From assembly GCF_002086155.1 (NCBI RefSeq), contig NZ_MVHE01000007.1, positions 1 to 64,000 of the forward strand: a stretch of 64,000 bases of DNA. Direction: 5' to 3'. The translations under genes were made by a program, and so were the position numbers. Positions 44,472-52,693 of the stretch are shown here, in pieces. The DNA comes from Mycobacterium angelicum (GTDB lineage Bacteria > Actinomycetota > Actinomycetes > Mycobacteriales > Mycobacteriaceae). How positions within the stretch are numbered: position 1 is the stretch's first letter; the number at the start of each line of letters is the position of its first letter. The notes beneath the pieces are model-generated. The model was given only the letters and a program-made list of their open reading frames with translations, was not told where the DNA came from and ran no database searches.

Positions 44472-44756
44472 CTATGTGCTGGATTTAGTCCGCCATTTGG
44501 ACGTGATCAGTGTGAGAACAACGATGAACGCCGTAAGCCCCATCGCGACGAGCTCCCATCGAAATAGCGGATTGCCGCGGTGCATGTGGTAGGTCGCTAA
44601 CGCCAGGAATATGGCAGTGGCACCCAACTGTCCAATGGTGCCCCACAATGCTCTTCTGGTGCTTGATGAAGGTGGCGATTGAACCAGCCGGCGGACTGTG
44701 ACAATTACACCAACCAATATGAATGTGACGCCAGCGATCGGTACTGCCAGCTGCAT
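44472..44756 (-). CDS. Small membrane protein
   Basis: A 94-residue protein with three hydrophobic helices (PIAGVTFILVGVIVTV, IGQLGATAIFLALATY, ELVAMGLTAFIVVLTLI) and a basic C terminus. ATG 44756 follows GGAGAGG at a good spacing, so it is preferred to the start 26 codons upstream. No family recognised. It is cargo of the element remnant. Confidence 0.65.
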   Translation of the reverse strand: MQLAVPIAGVTFILVGVIVTVRRLVQSPPSSSTRRALWGTIGQLGATAIFLALATYHMHRGNPLFRWELVAMGLTAFIVVLTLITSKWRTKSST

Positions 44757-44836
44757 GTCCTCTCCAATCTGGCCTAGGGCAAGCACTTGTTCAAATCGTT
44801 GATCGCCATCGCTTGTCCCTGCTGCCCAGGCCATAA

Positions 44837-45046
44837 CGCCTATCCCTGGCGATCAGCGCGGGCGCCAACGTCAAAGTGCTGCAAACCCTCTTGGGCCACA
44901 AGACGGCCACTCTCACCCTGGACCGCTACGGCCACCTTTTCCCGGATGACCTGGGCAGTATTGCGGACGCTTTCGACGCTGCCGCCCAAGCTACTGCGGA
45001 CGGCCTGCGGACGATCTCACCGTTGCGAGGGATCTCAACCACGTGA
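44837..45046 (+). pseudogene. Tyrosine-recombinase (phage integrase) C-terminal fragment
   Basis: A 69-codon frame open only after a stop at 44834. It reads LAISAGANVKVLQTLLGHK then TATLTLDRYGHLFPDDL, the C-terminal block of actinobacterial phage integrases, including the LGHK motif and the nucleophile Tyr in LDRYGHLF. The N-terminal and Arg-containing parts are missing. It points toward the tRNA gene 27 bp away, the usual layout of an integrase at its attachment site. M. tuberculosis carries integrase fragments (Rv1054, Rv1055) in the same neighbourhood. Confidence 0.88.
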
Positions 45047-45072
45047 AATGCCTCTGAACTTGCCTTTTACGG

Positions 45073-45146
45073 TGCCCCCAGTCGGACTCGAACCGACACT
45101 GGGCGGATTTTAAGTCCGCTGCCTCTGCCAATTGGGCTATGGGGGC
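45073..45146 (-). tRNA. tRNA with UAA anticodon (nominal tRNA-Leu), short variable arm
   Basis: 74 nt, fully foldable: acceptor GCCCCCA/TGGGGGC, a 3-4 bp D stem (GCCC/GGC), anticodon stem GCGGA/TCCGC with loop CTTAAAA (anticodon TAA), a 5-nt variable region CCAGT, and T stem GTCGG/CCGAC with loop TTCGAGT. Discriminator A; CCA is not fully encoded (CC then G). The anticodon reads leucine UUA codons, but bacterial tRNA-Leu normally has a long variable arm, which is absent here. Confidence 0.9.
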
Positions 45147-45505
45147 CCGGCGGGAAATCTAGCGCGCCGCCGTCGGCGATAGGACGTGCCCTACCCCGAA
45201 AAACCTAGCGTGCGAACCGGCCACATGTTGGCTAGGATCGCGCGCCGCGCGCCTTGGGAGTGTCGCGCCTCACTGGGACATATGACAGAGCCGTATCGGC
45301 CGCCAAGACCTTGTTAAAACTGCGCGCGCCAGCGTTAAGACGCCGTAAACGTCTGTCACGCTGCGCCTTTCCGTGACGACTGTGGAGTTGTGGCTGGTTA
45401 GCGTTACGCCAACGCACAGGGGCCGTTACGCAAACACACAGGTTCGACCAGGGGATCGACCAGGGGAGAAATGGTCGGCATGTTTTCACACACAAGGAGC
45501 CATAA
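45147..45505 (+). promoter_or_regulatory. Upstream region of the PE8-PPE15 operon
   Basis: About 360 bp with no gene. It contains a perfect 12-bp tandem repeat (TCGACCAGGGGA twice, 45444-45467) about 40 bp before the PE start. AAGGAG at 45494 is the ribosome binding site for ATG 45506. The promoters of the tRNA (minus) and of the PE operon (plus) must both lie here. Confidence 0.5.
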
Positions 45506-46366
45506 ATGTCATTCCTGACAGCAGTGCCGGAAGAGCTGGCCGCCGCGGCGACGCAACTGGCAGCGATAGGCAGTTCCCTCACGGCGCAGAACGCAGGTGC
45601 TGCAGCGCCGACCACCGCCATCGCTCCCGCGGCCGCCGACCAGGTGTCGATCATGCAGTCCGCCCTCTTCACCGCTTACGGCGCTATGTACCAGCAGTTC
45701 GCCGCCGAAGCCCAGGCGATGCAGGAGCAGTTCGTGCAAACCCTGGGCCTGAGCAGCGGTACCTATGCCTCCACCGAGGCGTCCAACGCCGCTGCTGCCG
45801 GATTGAGTTCTGCCGCCGGATCGGGCTCCGGCGGCATTCCGGACTTCATCAACAACATCAGCACACTGCTCGGCGGGCCGGTACTGAGCATCGGCGGGCA
45901 ACCCTTCAGCCTGTCGGGCAACTCGGCCAACTTCGCCAGCTACGAAATCGGCAACTGGGGCTCGGCGGCGTCGAACCTGCTCGGTCTGACCGGCGGTGGT
46001 CTGCTGGCCGCACCTGCCGAGGAGACCGCGATCGCAGAAGCAGAGGGTGCAGCGGAAGGCGCCGCGATAGGCGCGGCAGAGTTGGCGGAAGGCGCCGCGC
46101 CGATCGCGGCGGGTGTGGGCGAGGCGGCGTCGATCGGCGCGTTGTCCGTGCCGCCCAGCTGGGCCGCCCCGGCCACCCTGGTATCGAGCACAACCACCGG
46201 CGCGCTGCATGGTGCCGGTTGGACCGCGGCTGCGTCGGCGGGCTCACCCGGGATGCTCTACCCCGGAATGCCGGGCATGGCCTCGGCCGCACGCAACAGC
46301 GCCGGCTTCGGCGCACCGCGCTACGGCATCAAGCCGATCGTCATGCCGAAACCGGTGAGCGTCTAA
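45506..46366 (+). CDS. PE8: PE-family protein PE8
   Basis: A 286-residue PE protein. The N-terminal PE domain (MSFLTAVPEELAAAATQL, residues 1-95) forms a helical pair that binds its PPE partner. The C-terminal ~150 residues are not PGRS; they include GALSVPPSW and PRYGIKPIVMPK, which match the end of the next protein, PPE15. Equivalent to Rv1040c. M. tuberculosis PE8-PPE15 binds the chaperone EspG5 and is an ESX-5 substrate pair. It starts the PE-PPE-Esx-Esx operon. Confidence 0.88.
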   Translation: MSFLTAVPEELAAAATQLAAIGSSLTAQNAGAAAPTTAIAPAAADQVSIMQSALFTAYGAMYQQFAAEAQAMQEQFVQTLGLSSGTYASTEASNAAAAGLSSAAGSGSGGIPDFINNISTLLGGPVLSIGGQPFSLSGNSANFASYEIGNWGSAASNLLGLTGGGLLAAPAEETAIAEAEGAAEGAAIGAAELAEGAAPIAAGVGEAASIGALSVPPSWAAPATLVSSTTTGALHGAGWTAAASAGSPGMLYPGMPGMASAARNSAGFGAPRYGIKPIVMPKPVSV

Positions 46367-46423
46367 GCGCCGGGCAGCACCAGAAACCACTAAGCGCAAT
46401 TAAGCCAAAAGAACAGGAACAAA

Positions 46424-47617
46424 ATGGATTTCGCAGCCTTTCCCCCCGAGGTCAACTCCGGGCTTATGTACACCGGTTCGGGCGCGGGTCCGCTCATGGC
46501 CGCCGCCACGGCGTGGAGCAACCTGGCCGCTGAGCTGAGCAGCACGGCAACCCAGTACGAGTCGGTCATCACCGCACTGACCACCGAGCAGTGGACCGGC
46601 GCCGGCTCGGCGGCAGCCGCCGCCGCAGCCCAGCCATACGTGTCCTGGCTGACTACCACGGCGACGGCGGCCGAGCAGGCAGCCATGCAGGCCACGGCAT
46701 CGGCGGCGGCGTATGAGGCGGCGTTCACCGCGACGGTGCCCCCGCCGGTGATCGCCGCAAACCGGGCGACGCTGGCTGCCCTGGTGGCCACGAACTTCCT
46801 GGGCATCAACACCCCGGCGATCATGGCCACCGAGGCCCACTACGCCGAGATGTGGGTCCAGGACGCGGTCGCGATGTACACCTACCAGGCCGCCTCGGCC
46901 GTCGCCGCAGCCCTGCAGCCGCTGACGCCGGCGTCGCAGACCACCAACCCGGCCGGCCCGGGCCTGCAAGCCGCCGCGGTCGGGGCGGCCGCGGCCTCCT
47001 CCCCCGCCCAGGGCCTCGGCGACATCGTCTCCGGCCTGCAGAGCGAACTGACCAACATCACCCTCGGCACATCTTCTATTGGCACCGGTTTGTGGAACAT
47101 GTTGCCGGCCAACGTGCAGGAGATGCTGACCGCGCTGGACGGCTTCCTCGGCACCCCGCTGATCTTCAACGGCGTCCAGCAAATTGGTGTCACCGCGGCG
47201 TGGTTCGTCTTTGCCGCCATCCCCAACGCCATCTTGGGTTCGCACACCGCCGCCGGTCTCTATGGCAGCGCCGAGGCTGCCGCGGGAGCTGTCGAGGGAG
47301 GTGCCATCGCGGCCGAAGGGGCCGCCGCCGGCCTGGCCAGTGAGGTGGTGCCCGCGGGGGCGGCCGCCAGCCTGGGCGAGGCATCCCTGGTCGGCAGCCT
47401 GTCGGTTCCGGCGAGTTGGACGTCGGCCGCCCCGGCGGCGGCCGACGTCGGTACGGCGCTGGCCGGCAGCGGCTGGACCGTGCCCGAGGAAGCCGGAGCG
47501 GTCAGCGGGATGGCCGGAATGCCGGGCATGGCCGCGGCCGCCAAGGGCGCTGGTGCATACGCCGGGCCGCGGTACGGGTTCAAGCCGGTGGTCATGCCCA
47601 AACAGGTCGTCGTGTGA
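46424..47617 (+). CDS. PPE15: PPE-family protein PPE15 (PPE-SVP type)
   Basis: A 397-residue PPE protein. MDFAAFPPEVNS carries the Pro-Pro-Glu motif at residues 7-9; the first ~175 residues form the PPE helical bundle. The SVP signature reads GSLSVPASW near residue 325, and the end is PRYGFKPVVMPK. Length and position match Rv1039c. It follows PE8 by 57 bp with a good ribosome binding site and should be exported as a PE8-PPE15 heterodimer by ESX-5. Confidence 0.92.
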   Translation: MDFAAFPPEVNSGLMYTGSGAGPLMAAATAWSNLAAELSSTATQYESVITALTTEQWTGAGSAAAAAAAQPYVSWLTTTATAAEQAAMQATASAAAYEAAFTATVPPPVIAANRATLAALVATNFLGINTPAIMATEAHYAEMWVQDAVAMYTYQAASAVAAALQPLTPASQTTNPAGPGLQAAAVGAAAASSPAQGLGDIVSGLQSELTNITLGTSSIGTGLWNMLPANVQEMLTALDGFLGTPLIFNGVQQIGVTAAWFVFAAIPNAILGSHTAAGLYGSAEAAAGAVEGGAIAAEGAAAGLASEVVPAGAAASLGEASLVGSLSVPASWTSAAPAAADVGTALAGSGWTVPEEAGAVSGMAGMPGMAAAAKGAGAYAGPRYGFKPVVMPKQVVV

Positions 47618-47697
47618 TGGGAGAAAAAAGAAAGGACATGTCACTCGATTCAGCCCAGCATTTGATCGAAAAGCCGTAGTCTCGGCGATACGGCTGA

Positions 47698-48048
<351 letters not shown>

Positions 48049-48083
48049 CTTCCAACCAACACAAGCCAAGGAGAACAAAAACC

Positions 48084-48368
48084 ATGACTATCAACTACCA
48101 GTTCGGCGATGTCGACGCCCACGGCGCTCTGATCCGCGCACAGGCCGCCAGCCTGGAGGCCGAGCACCAGGCCATCGTTCGCGATGTGCTGGCTGCCGGT
48201 GACTTCTGGGGTGGCGCCGGTTCGGTGGCTTGCCAGGAGTTCATCACCCAGTTGGGCCGCAACTTCCAGGTGATCTACGAGCAGGCCAACGCCCACGGCC
48301 AGAAGGTTCAGTCCGCCGGCAGCAACATGGCGCAGACCGACAGCGCGGTCGGCTCCAGCTGGGCCTGA
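48084..48368 (+). CDS. esxI: WXG100 protein EsxI-like (Mtb9.9 family)
   Basis: A 94-residue protein of the Mtb9.9 group. It begins MTINYQFGDVDAHGA, with the WGG turn in GDFWGGAGS, and ends VGSSWA. ATG 48084 follows AAGGAGAA. It is the partner of the EsxJ-like protein 35 bp upstream. Equivalent to Rv1037c. A strong terminator follows directly. Confidence 0.93.
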   Translation: MTINYQFGDVDAHGALIRAQAASLEAEHQAIVRDVLAAGDFWGGAGSVACQEFITQLGRNFQVIYEQANAHGQKVQSAGSNMAQTDSAVGSSWA

Positions 48369-48382
48369 TCCCACAGCAATAG

Positions 48383-48422
48383 GCGTGGCCGCACACCGCT
48401 AGGTGTGCGGCCACGCTTTTTT
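48383..48422 (+). terminator. Intrinsic terminator after the Esx pair
   Basis: A perfect 15-bp stem (GCGTGGCCGCACACC with its complement, loop GCTA) followed by six T. It ends the PE8-PPE15-esxJ-esxI operon and separates it from the facing PPE gene. Confidence 0.95.
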
Positions 48423-48440
48423 ATATGGCCTCCGGCGGCA

Positions 48441-49760
48441 TCACCCCGCCATCGGCGAGTGCGGAATCACCGTCGAGCGGACTCCCAACCGCTCGGCGCC
48501 GCCGCCGGCCTCGCGCCCGATCATGCCTCCCAGCGGCAGCTTGGAGACGGCGGTGCCGCTTGCGGCGGTCTGGGCCACACCCGCGTCGGCCGCCGGCAAC
48601 GCCACTGCGCCGGCCGGAGTCACCGATCCGGCCGACAGCGCCTCTGCCCAGCTCGGCGGCACCGACAAGGTACCCAGTGCGGCCGCCTGACCTATGTTCG
48701 CCGATGCCGCCGAAGCACCCAGCCCGGGCACGGGCACCCCGGCCATGCCGCCCAGCGCACCCAACCCTCCGGCTTCGGTCAACTCGTCGGCGCCGAGGAA
48801 GTCCAGGCCAACGCCGGCGAGGTCCAGGCCAACACCGCCGCCGTCCAAGCCGACCAGGCCGACGGCGTCCATGCCGAGACCGGTCGTGTCTTCGACCAGT
48901 CCCAGCTGGCTTCCGCTCAGGCCGGTCAGGACGGTGGCCGCGCCCTCCAGCGCGTCGACGGTGTTCCCGACGCCCTTGAACGCGCCCTTTCCGGATGCGC
49001 CGGTCAAACCGGTCAGGGTCGAGAGCGCGGTGATCGGCGCGCTGGCGCCCGACGACGCGACCGTCGCCGCCTGTCCCGGAGAAAGCGCGGCCGCCGGAGA
49101 GAGCGCGGCCGCCGGGCTGGCAAACCCCTGCAGGGCCTGCGGGACTGCCGACATGGCCGCCGTCTGCGCTTGCGTGCCGGCCGAAGCGCCGACGGTATTG
49201 CCGGCCACCGACGCCTGACCCGCCAGTCCGCCGGGATTGGTGGTCTGCGGCGGAGTGGCAAACGGTGTCAGCCTGGTGACCGCGGCAGAGCTGTCGGCGT
49301 AGGTGTACATCGCGGCGGCGTCCTGCGCCCACATCTCGCTGTAGAGGGCTTCGGTGGCCGCGATCGCCGGCGTGTTCTGCCCGAAGAGGTTGGTCGCGAC
49401 CAACGCCGCGAGTTCGGCACGGTTGGCCGCGATCGCCGGCGGCGGCACGGTCATGGCGAAGGCCGCTTCATAGGCGGTGGCGGCCGCGGTGGCCTGGGTG
49501 GCCGCCTGCTCGCACCCGGCGGCGGTGGTCCGCATCCACGCCAGGTACGGCGCGACCGCGGCCGCCATCGAAACCGAAACCGGCCCCAGCCACGACTCGG
49601 CCGTCACTCCCGATACGACCGACTCGTAACCGCTTGCAGTGGAAGCCAATTCGGCGGCCAGCGCGTCCCATCCGGCGGCGGCCACCAGCATCGTCCCGGA
49701 CCCCGGACCCGCATACATGCGGCCCGAGTTGACTTCCGGTGGTAATCCTCCAAAATCCAT
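48441..49760 (-). CDS. PPE-family protein (PPE-SVP type)
   Basis: A 439-residue PPE protein. [16 protein letters not shown] begins the PPE domain (residues 1-175) and [12 protein letters not shown] near residue 370 is the SVP motif. Between them is a low-complexity Ala/Gly/Leu region (for example [20 protein letters not shown]). No PE partner lies beside it, and it faces the Esx operon. M. tuberculosis has IS remnants (Rv1034c-1036c) here instead. Probably ESX-5 exported. Confidence 0.9.
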   Translation of the reverse strand: MDFGGLPPEVNSGRMYAGPGSGTMLVAAAGWDALAAELASTASGYESVVSGVTAESWLGPVSVSMAAAVAPYLAWMRTTAAGCEQAATQATAAATAYEAAFAMTVPPPAIAANRAELAALVATNLFGQNTPAIAATEALYSEMWAQDAAAMYTYADSSAAVTRLTPFATPPQTTNPGGLAGQASVAGNTVGASAGTQAQTAAMSAVPQALQGFASPAAALSPAAALSPGQAATVASSGASAPITALSTLTGLTGASGKGAFKGVGNTVDALEGAATVLTGLSGSQLGLVEDTTGLGMDAVGLVGLDGGGVGLDLAGVGLDFLGADELTEAGGLGALGGMAGVPVPGLGASAASANIGQAAALGTLSVPPSWAEALSAGSVTPAGAVALPAADAGVAQTAASGTAVSKLPLGGMIGREAGGGAERLGVRSTVIPHSPMAG

Positions 49761-50068
49761 CGTGTATCTCTCCCGTATCTATTGCCTGCGTTAGTTGTCC
49801 CTGCTCACACGACGTGAAATGCGCAGCCGTCAGCGCCGGCACTTCATCAGCAGCCAGAGCAATCGCTGTGCCGAGGGGACCCTCATTGGGCGCGCGCTGC
49901 CGACGACGAAATTCACTTTGGGTCAGATATCCCAGTCGTCAGGGCCGAAGAAACGCATATAAATCACATATACGCCCCAGATCCGCCGCAGGCCCGCAAC
50001 TCCGCTACATTTGAGGTTTCTATGAGGTCAGTGACGAGTGCATGTGTGCTTGGAAGAATGACAGCAAC
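49761..50068. promoter_or_regulatory. Divergent region between the PPE gene and trcR
   Basis: About 308 bp with no gene. The trcR-proximal half contains an AT-rich run (CATATAAATCACATATA near 49955-49971). TrcR of M. tuberculosis autoregulates through AT-rich DNA near its promoter, so this is the likely control site. The PPE promoter also lies here. Confidence 0.5.
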
Positions 50069-50842
50069 ATGACCACAATGTCGGGATACGCGCGCAGTCA
50101 ACGTCCGCGTCAGGCCATCTTGGGGCAGCTGCCCCGCATCAACCGTGCTGACGGCTCACCCATCCGGGTCTTGCTGGTCGACGACGAGCCGGCGCTGACC
50201 AATCTGGTCAAGATGGCCCTGCACTACGAAGGCTGGGATGTCGAGATCGCACACAACGGTCGTGAGGCGATAGCCAAGTTCGACCGCGTCAGCCCCGACG
50301 TCCTGGTGCTCGACATCATGCTTCCCGATGTGGATGGGCTGCAAATTCTGCAGCGGGTCCGCGAATCCGACGCGTACACCCCCACGCTGTTCCTCACCGC
50401 CCGCGATTCGGTGATGGACCGGGTAACCGGCCTGACGGCGGGCGCCGACGACTACATGACCAAGCCGTTCAGCCTCGAGGAGCTGGTCGCGCGGCTGCGT
50501 GGATTGCTGCGCCGCTCCAGCCACCTGGCCCCGCCCGCCGATGAATCGCTGAAGGTCGGCGACCTCAAACTCGACGCGGCCAGCCGGGAAGTCACCCGCG
50601 GCGGCGACCAAATGTCCCTGTCCTCCACCGAATTCGAACTGCTGCGCTTCCTGATGCGCAATCCGCGCCGCGCCCTGAGCCGCACCGAAATTCTCGACCG
50701 CGTTTGGAACTACGATTTCGCCGGACGAACGAGCATTGTGGACTTGTATATCTCTTACTTAAGAAAAAAGATCGACGCCGACCGAGAGCCGATGATTCAC
50801 ACGGTCCGCGGGATTGGATACATGCTCCGACCACCGGAATGA
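50069..50842 (+). CDS. trcR: Response regulator TrcR
   Basis: A 257-residue OmpR-type regulator, the same length as in M. tuberculosis. The receiver domain has the acidic pocket VDDE (38-41), phosphoacceptor D82 in VLDIMLPDVDG and the conserved Lys in DDYMTKPF. The winged helix includes LSSTEFELLRFLMRNPRRAL and ends RGIGYMLRPPE. It is overlapped by trcS (ATGA). Known to bind AT-rich DNA, activate its own gene and repress Rv1057, whose relative is at 25.6 kb. Confidence 0.95.
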   Translation: MTTMSGYARSQRPRQAILGQLPRINRADGSPIRVLLVDDEPALTNLVKMALHYEGWDVEIAHNGREAIAKFDRVSPDVLVLDIMLPDVDGLQILQRVRESDAYTPTLFLTARDSVMDRVTGLTAGADDYMTKPFSLEELVARLRGLLRRSSHLAPPADESLKVGDLKLDAASREVTRGGDQMSLSSTEFELLRFLMRNPRRALSRTEILDRVWNYDFAGRTSIVDLYISYLRKKIDADREPMIHTVRGIGYMLRPPE

Positions 50843-52392
50843 CCACCGGAACGACGACCGGAATGACGCGCGCCCGGAATACCTTGTCTCGCAAGCTCCC
50901 CCGCTGGCTCCCCCGCTCGTTACGTCGGCGGTTGCTGCTGGGCGTGCTGACCGTGGTGACGCTCGTGCTGGTGGCCGTCGGCGCCGTTTCGGTGCTGAGT
51001 CTGCGTGGCTATGTCACCGCGATGAACGACGCGGAAGTCGCCGAATCCCTGCACGCGTTCAGCCACTCCTACGCCAGATACCGCAACGGCGAACACACCT
51101 CGATTCACACCGGCACTCCCCCGGTGTCCCAGGCGCTGCTGGAGTTCACCGGGCAGACGCCCGGCAACCTCATCGCGGTACTTCGCGACGGCGTCGTGAT
51201 CGGCTCCGCCGTGTTCTCCGAAGACGAACCACGACCCGCGCCGCCCGACGTCGTGCGCGCCATCGAGGCCCAGTCCTGGACCGACGGACCGTCGCGCGTC
51301 GAAACGCTCGGGAGCCTGGGCTCCTACCAGGTGGACAGCCGCGCGGCCGGGTCCGAGCGCCTGGTCGTCGGCGTTTCGCTGAGCGTCGCCGACCAGATCA
51401 TCACCCGAAAACAGGTGACCACCACCGCGCTCGTCGCCACCGCGCTGATCATCACCGCGGGACTGACGGTGTGGGTGGTGGGAGTCGCGCTGCGCCCGCT
51501 GCGCCGCGTCGCCGCGACCGCCGCCGAAGTCGCCGCGATGCCGCTTGCCGGCGACGACCACCACATCAGCGTGCGGGTCCAGCCGGCCGATACCGACCCC
51601 GATACCGAAGTCGGCATCGTCGGGCACACGCTGAATCGCTTGCTGGACAACGTGGATAGCGCGTTGGCCTATCGCGTCGAGTCCGATTTGCGGATGCGCC
51701 AATTCCTCACCGACGCCAGCCACGAACTGCGCACGCCGCTCGCGGCCATCCAGGGCTATGCCGAGCTGACTCGTCAGGACAGTTCGAGCCTGCCGCCCAC
51801 CACCGAATACGCGCTGGCCCGCATCGAGTCAGAAGCTCGGCGAATGTCGCTGTTGGTCGAGGAGTTGTTGCTGCTGTCCCGTTTGGGCGAGGGCCAAGAT
51901 CTGCAAACCGAAGACCTCGACCTGGCCGATCTCGTGCTCAACGCGGTCAACGATGTAGCCGTAACGGCGACTACCCACCACTGGGTCAAGAACCTGCCCG
52001 ACGGGCCGGTATGGGTCAACGGCGACCACGCGCGGCTGCACCAGCTGGTCAGCAATCTGCTCACCAACGCCTGGGTGCACACCCCGCCCGGTGTGACGGT
52101 GACGACGGCAATCACCTGCGATCGCCAGGACCCGAACGGGCCGTACGCCGAATTGACGGTTACCGACGACGGACCCGACATCGACGCGGAATTGCTGCCC
52201 CGGCTGTTCGAGCGCTTCGTACGCGCCGACAAGTCGCGATCCGATGGGACCGGCCACGGACTGGGCCTGGCCATCGTCAATTCCATCGTCAAGGCCCACG
52301 GCGGCTCGGTGGCCGCCGAGTCCGCCGGCGGCATCACCGTCTTCCGGGTTCGGCTGCCGATGATCGACGAGCCCGTCACCGATAACACCTAG
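50839..52392 (+). CDS. trcS: Sensor histidine kinase TrcS
   Basis: A 517-residue kinase. Two transmembrane helices (near residues 37-57 and 192-218) bracket an extracytoplasmic domain; a HAMP region follows. The phosphoacceptor His near 295 is in DASHELRTPLAAIQGY, and the ATP lid has N (SNLLTNAW), D-x-G (TDDGPDI) and GHGLGLAIV motifs. It overlaps trcR by 4 bp and phosphorylates TrcR. Stimulus unknown. Confidence 0.93.
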   Translation: MTTGTTTGMTRARNTLSRKLPRWLPRSLRRRLLLGVLTVVTLVLVAVGAVSVLSLRGYVTAMNDAEVAESLHAFSHSYARYRNGEHTSIHTGTPPVSQALLEFTGQTPGNLIAVLRDGVVIGSAVFSEDEPRPAPPDVVRAIEAQSWTDGPSRVETLGSLGSYQVDSRAAGSERLVVGVSLSVADQIITRKQVTTTALVATALIITAGLTVWVVGVALRPLRRVAATAAEVAAMPLAGDDHHISVRVQPADTDPDTEVGIVGHTLNRLLDNVDSALAYRVESDLRMRQFLTDASHELRTPLAAIQGYAELTRQDSSSLPPTTEYALARIESEARRMSLLVEELLLLSRLGEGQDLQTEDLDLADLVLNAVNDVAVTATTHHWVKNLPDGPVWVNGDHARLHQLVSNLLTNAWVHTPPGVTVTTAITCDRQDPNGPYAELTVTDDGPDIDAELLPRLFERFVRADKSRSDGTGHGLGLAIVNSIVKAHGGSVAAESAGGITVFRVRLPMIDEPVTDNT

Positions 52393-52520
52393 CAAAAGTC
52401 ACCGCCGCGGCCGTAAAAAATCCGTTAAGGGGTGTCCCGGCGGCCCGTGGCGACGCCTAGCCTCTTCTTCGGCCCTCCCCCGGCGGGCTGGATCGATGTC
52501 GCATGTGAACGGAGTTAGGG

Positions 52521-52601
52521 ATGTCCGTCGTGGTGTACCTGGTGCTGACGGTGGCGGTATTCGCCGCGTTCGGCGCACTGCTGAACTTGGGACTGAAGTA
52601 A
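52521..52601 (+). CDS. 26-residue single-helix membrane peptide upstream of kdpF
   Basis: ATG 52521 follows GGAG at a 6-nt spacing and encodes MSVVVYLVLTVAVFAAFGAL followed by six residues ending in LK, one hydrophobic helix with a basic end. The stop lies 2 nt before the kdpF start, so the peptide is translated in the same operon. It resembles short unnamed membrane peptides seen beside kdpF in other actinobacteria, from memory. It may be an extra small subunit of the Kdp complex or a leader controlling it. Confidence 0.65.
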   Translation: MSVVVYLVLTVAVFAAFGALLNLGLK

Positions 52602-52603
52602 TA

Positions 52604-52693
52604 GTGAGTACCGCTAACACCGTCGGACTGACGCTGGCCATCTTCATCGCGCTGTTGCTCGCCGCAGCCCTGCTGTATCCGGAGAAGTTCTGA
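52604..52693 (+). CDS. kdpF: KdpF small subunit
   Basis: A 29-residue peptide with one transmembrane helix ([17 protein letters not shown]) and the typical KdpF ending YPEKF. The start is GTG 52604, and the stop overlaps the kdpA start by one base (TGATG). KdpF stabilises the KdpABC potassium pump in the membrane. It is too short for usual gene callers but clearly real by sequence and position. Confidence 0.9.
   Translation: MSTANTVGLTLAIFIALLLAAALLYPEKF

Noticed and set aside
44787-45113. 108-codon plus-strand frame over the integrase remnant.
   Set aside because: Wrong phase; the integrase motifs are in the frame 44837-45046.
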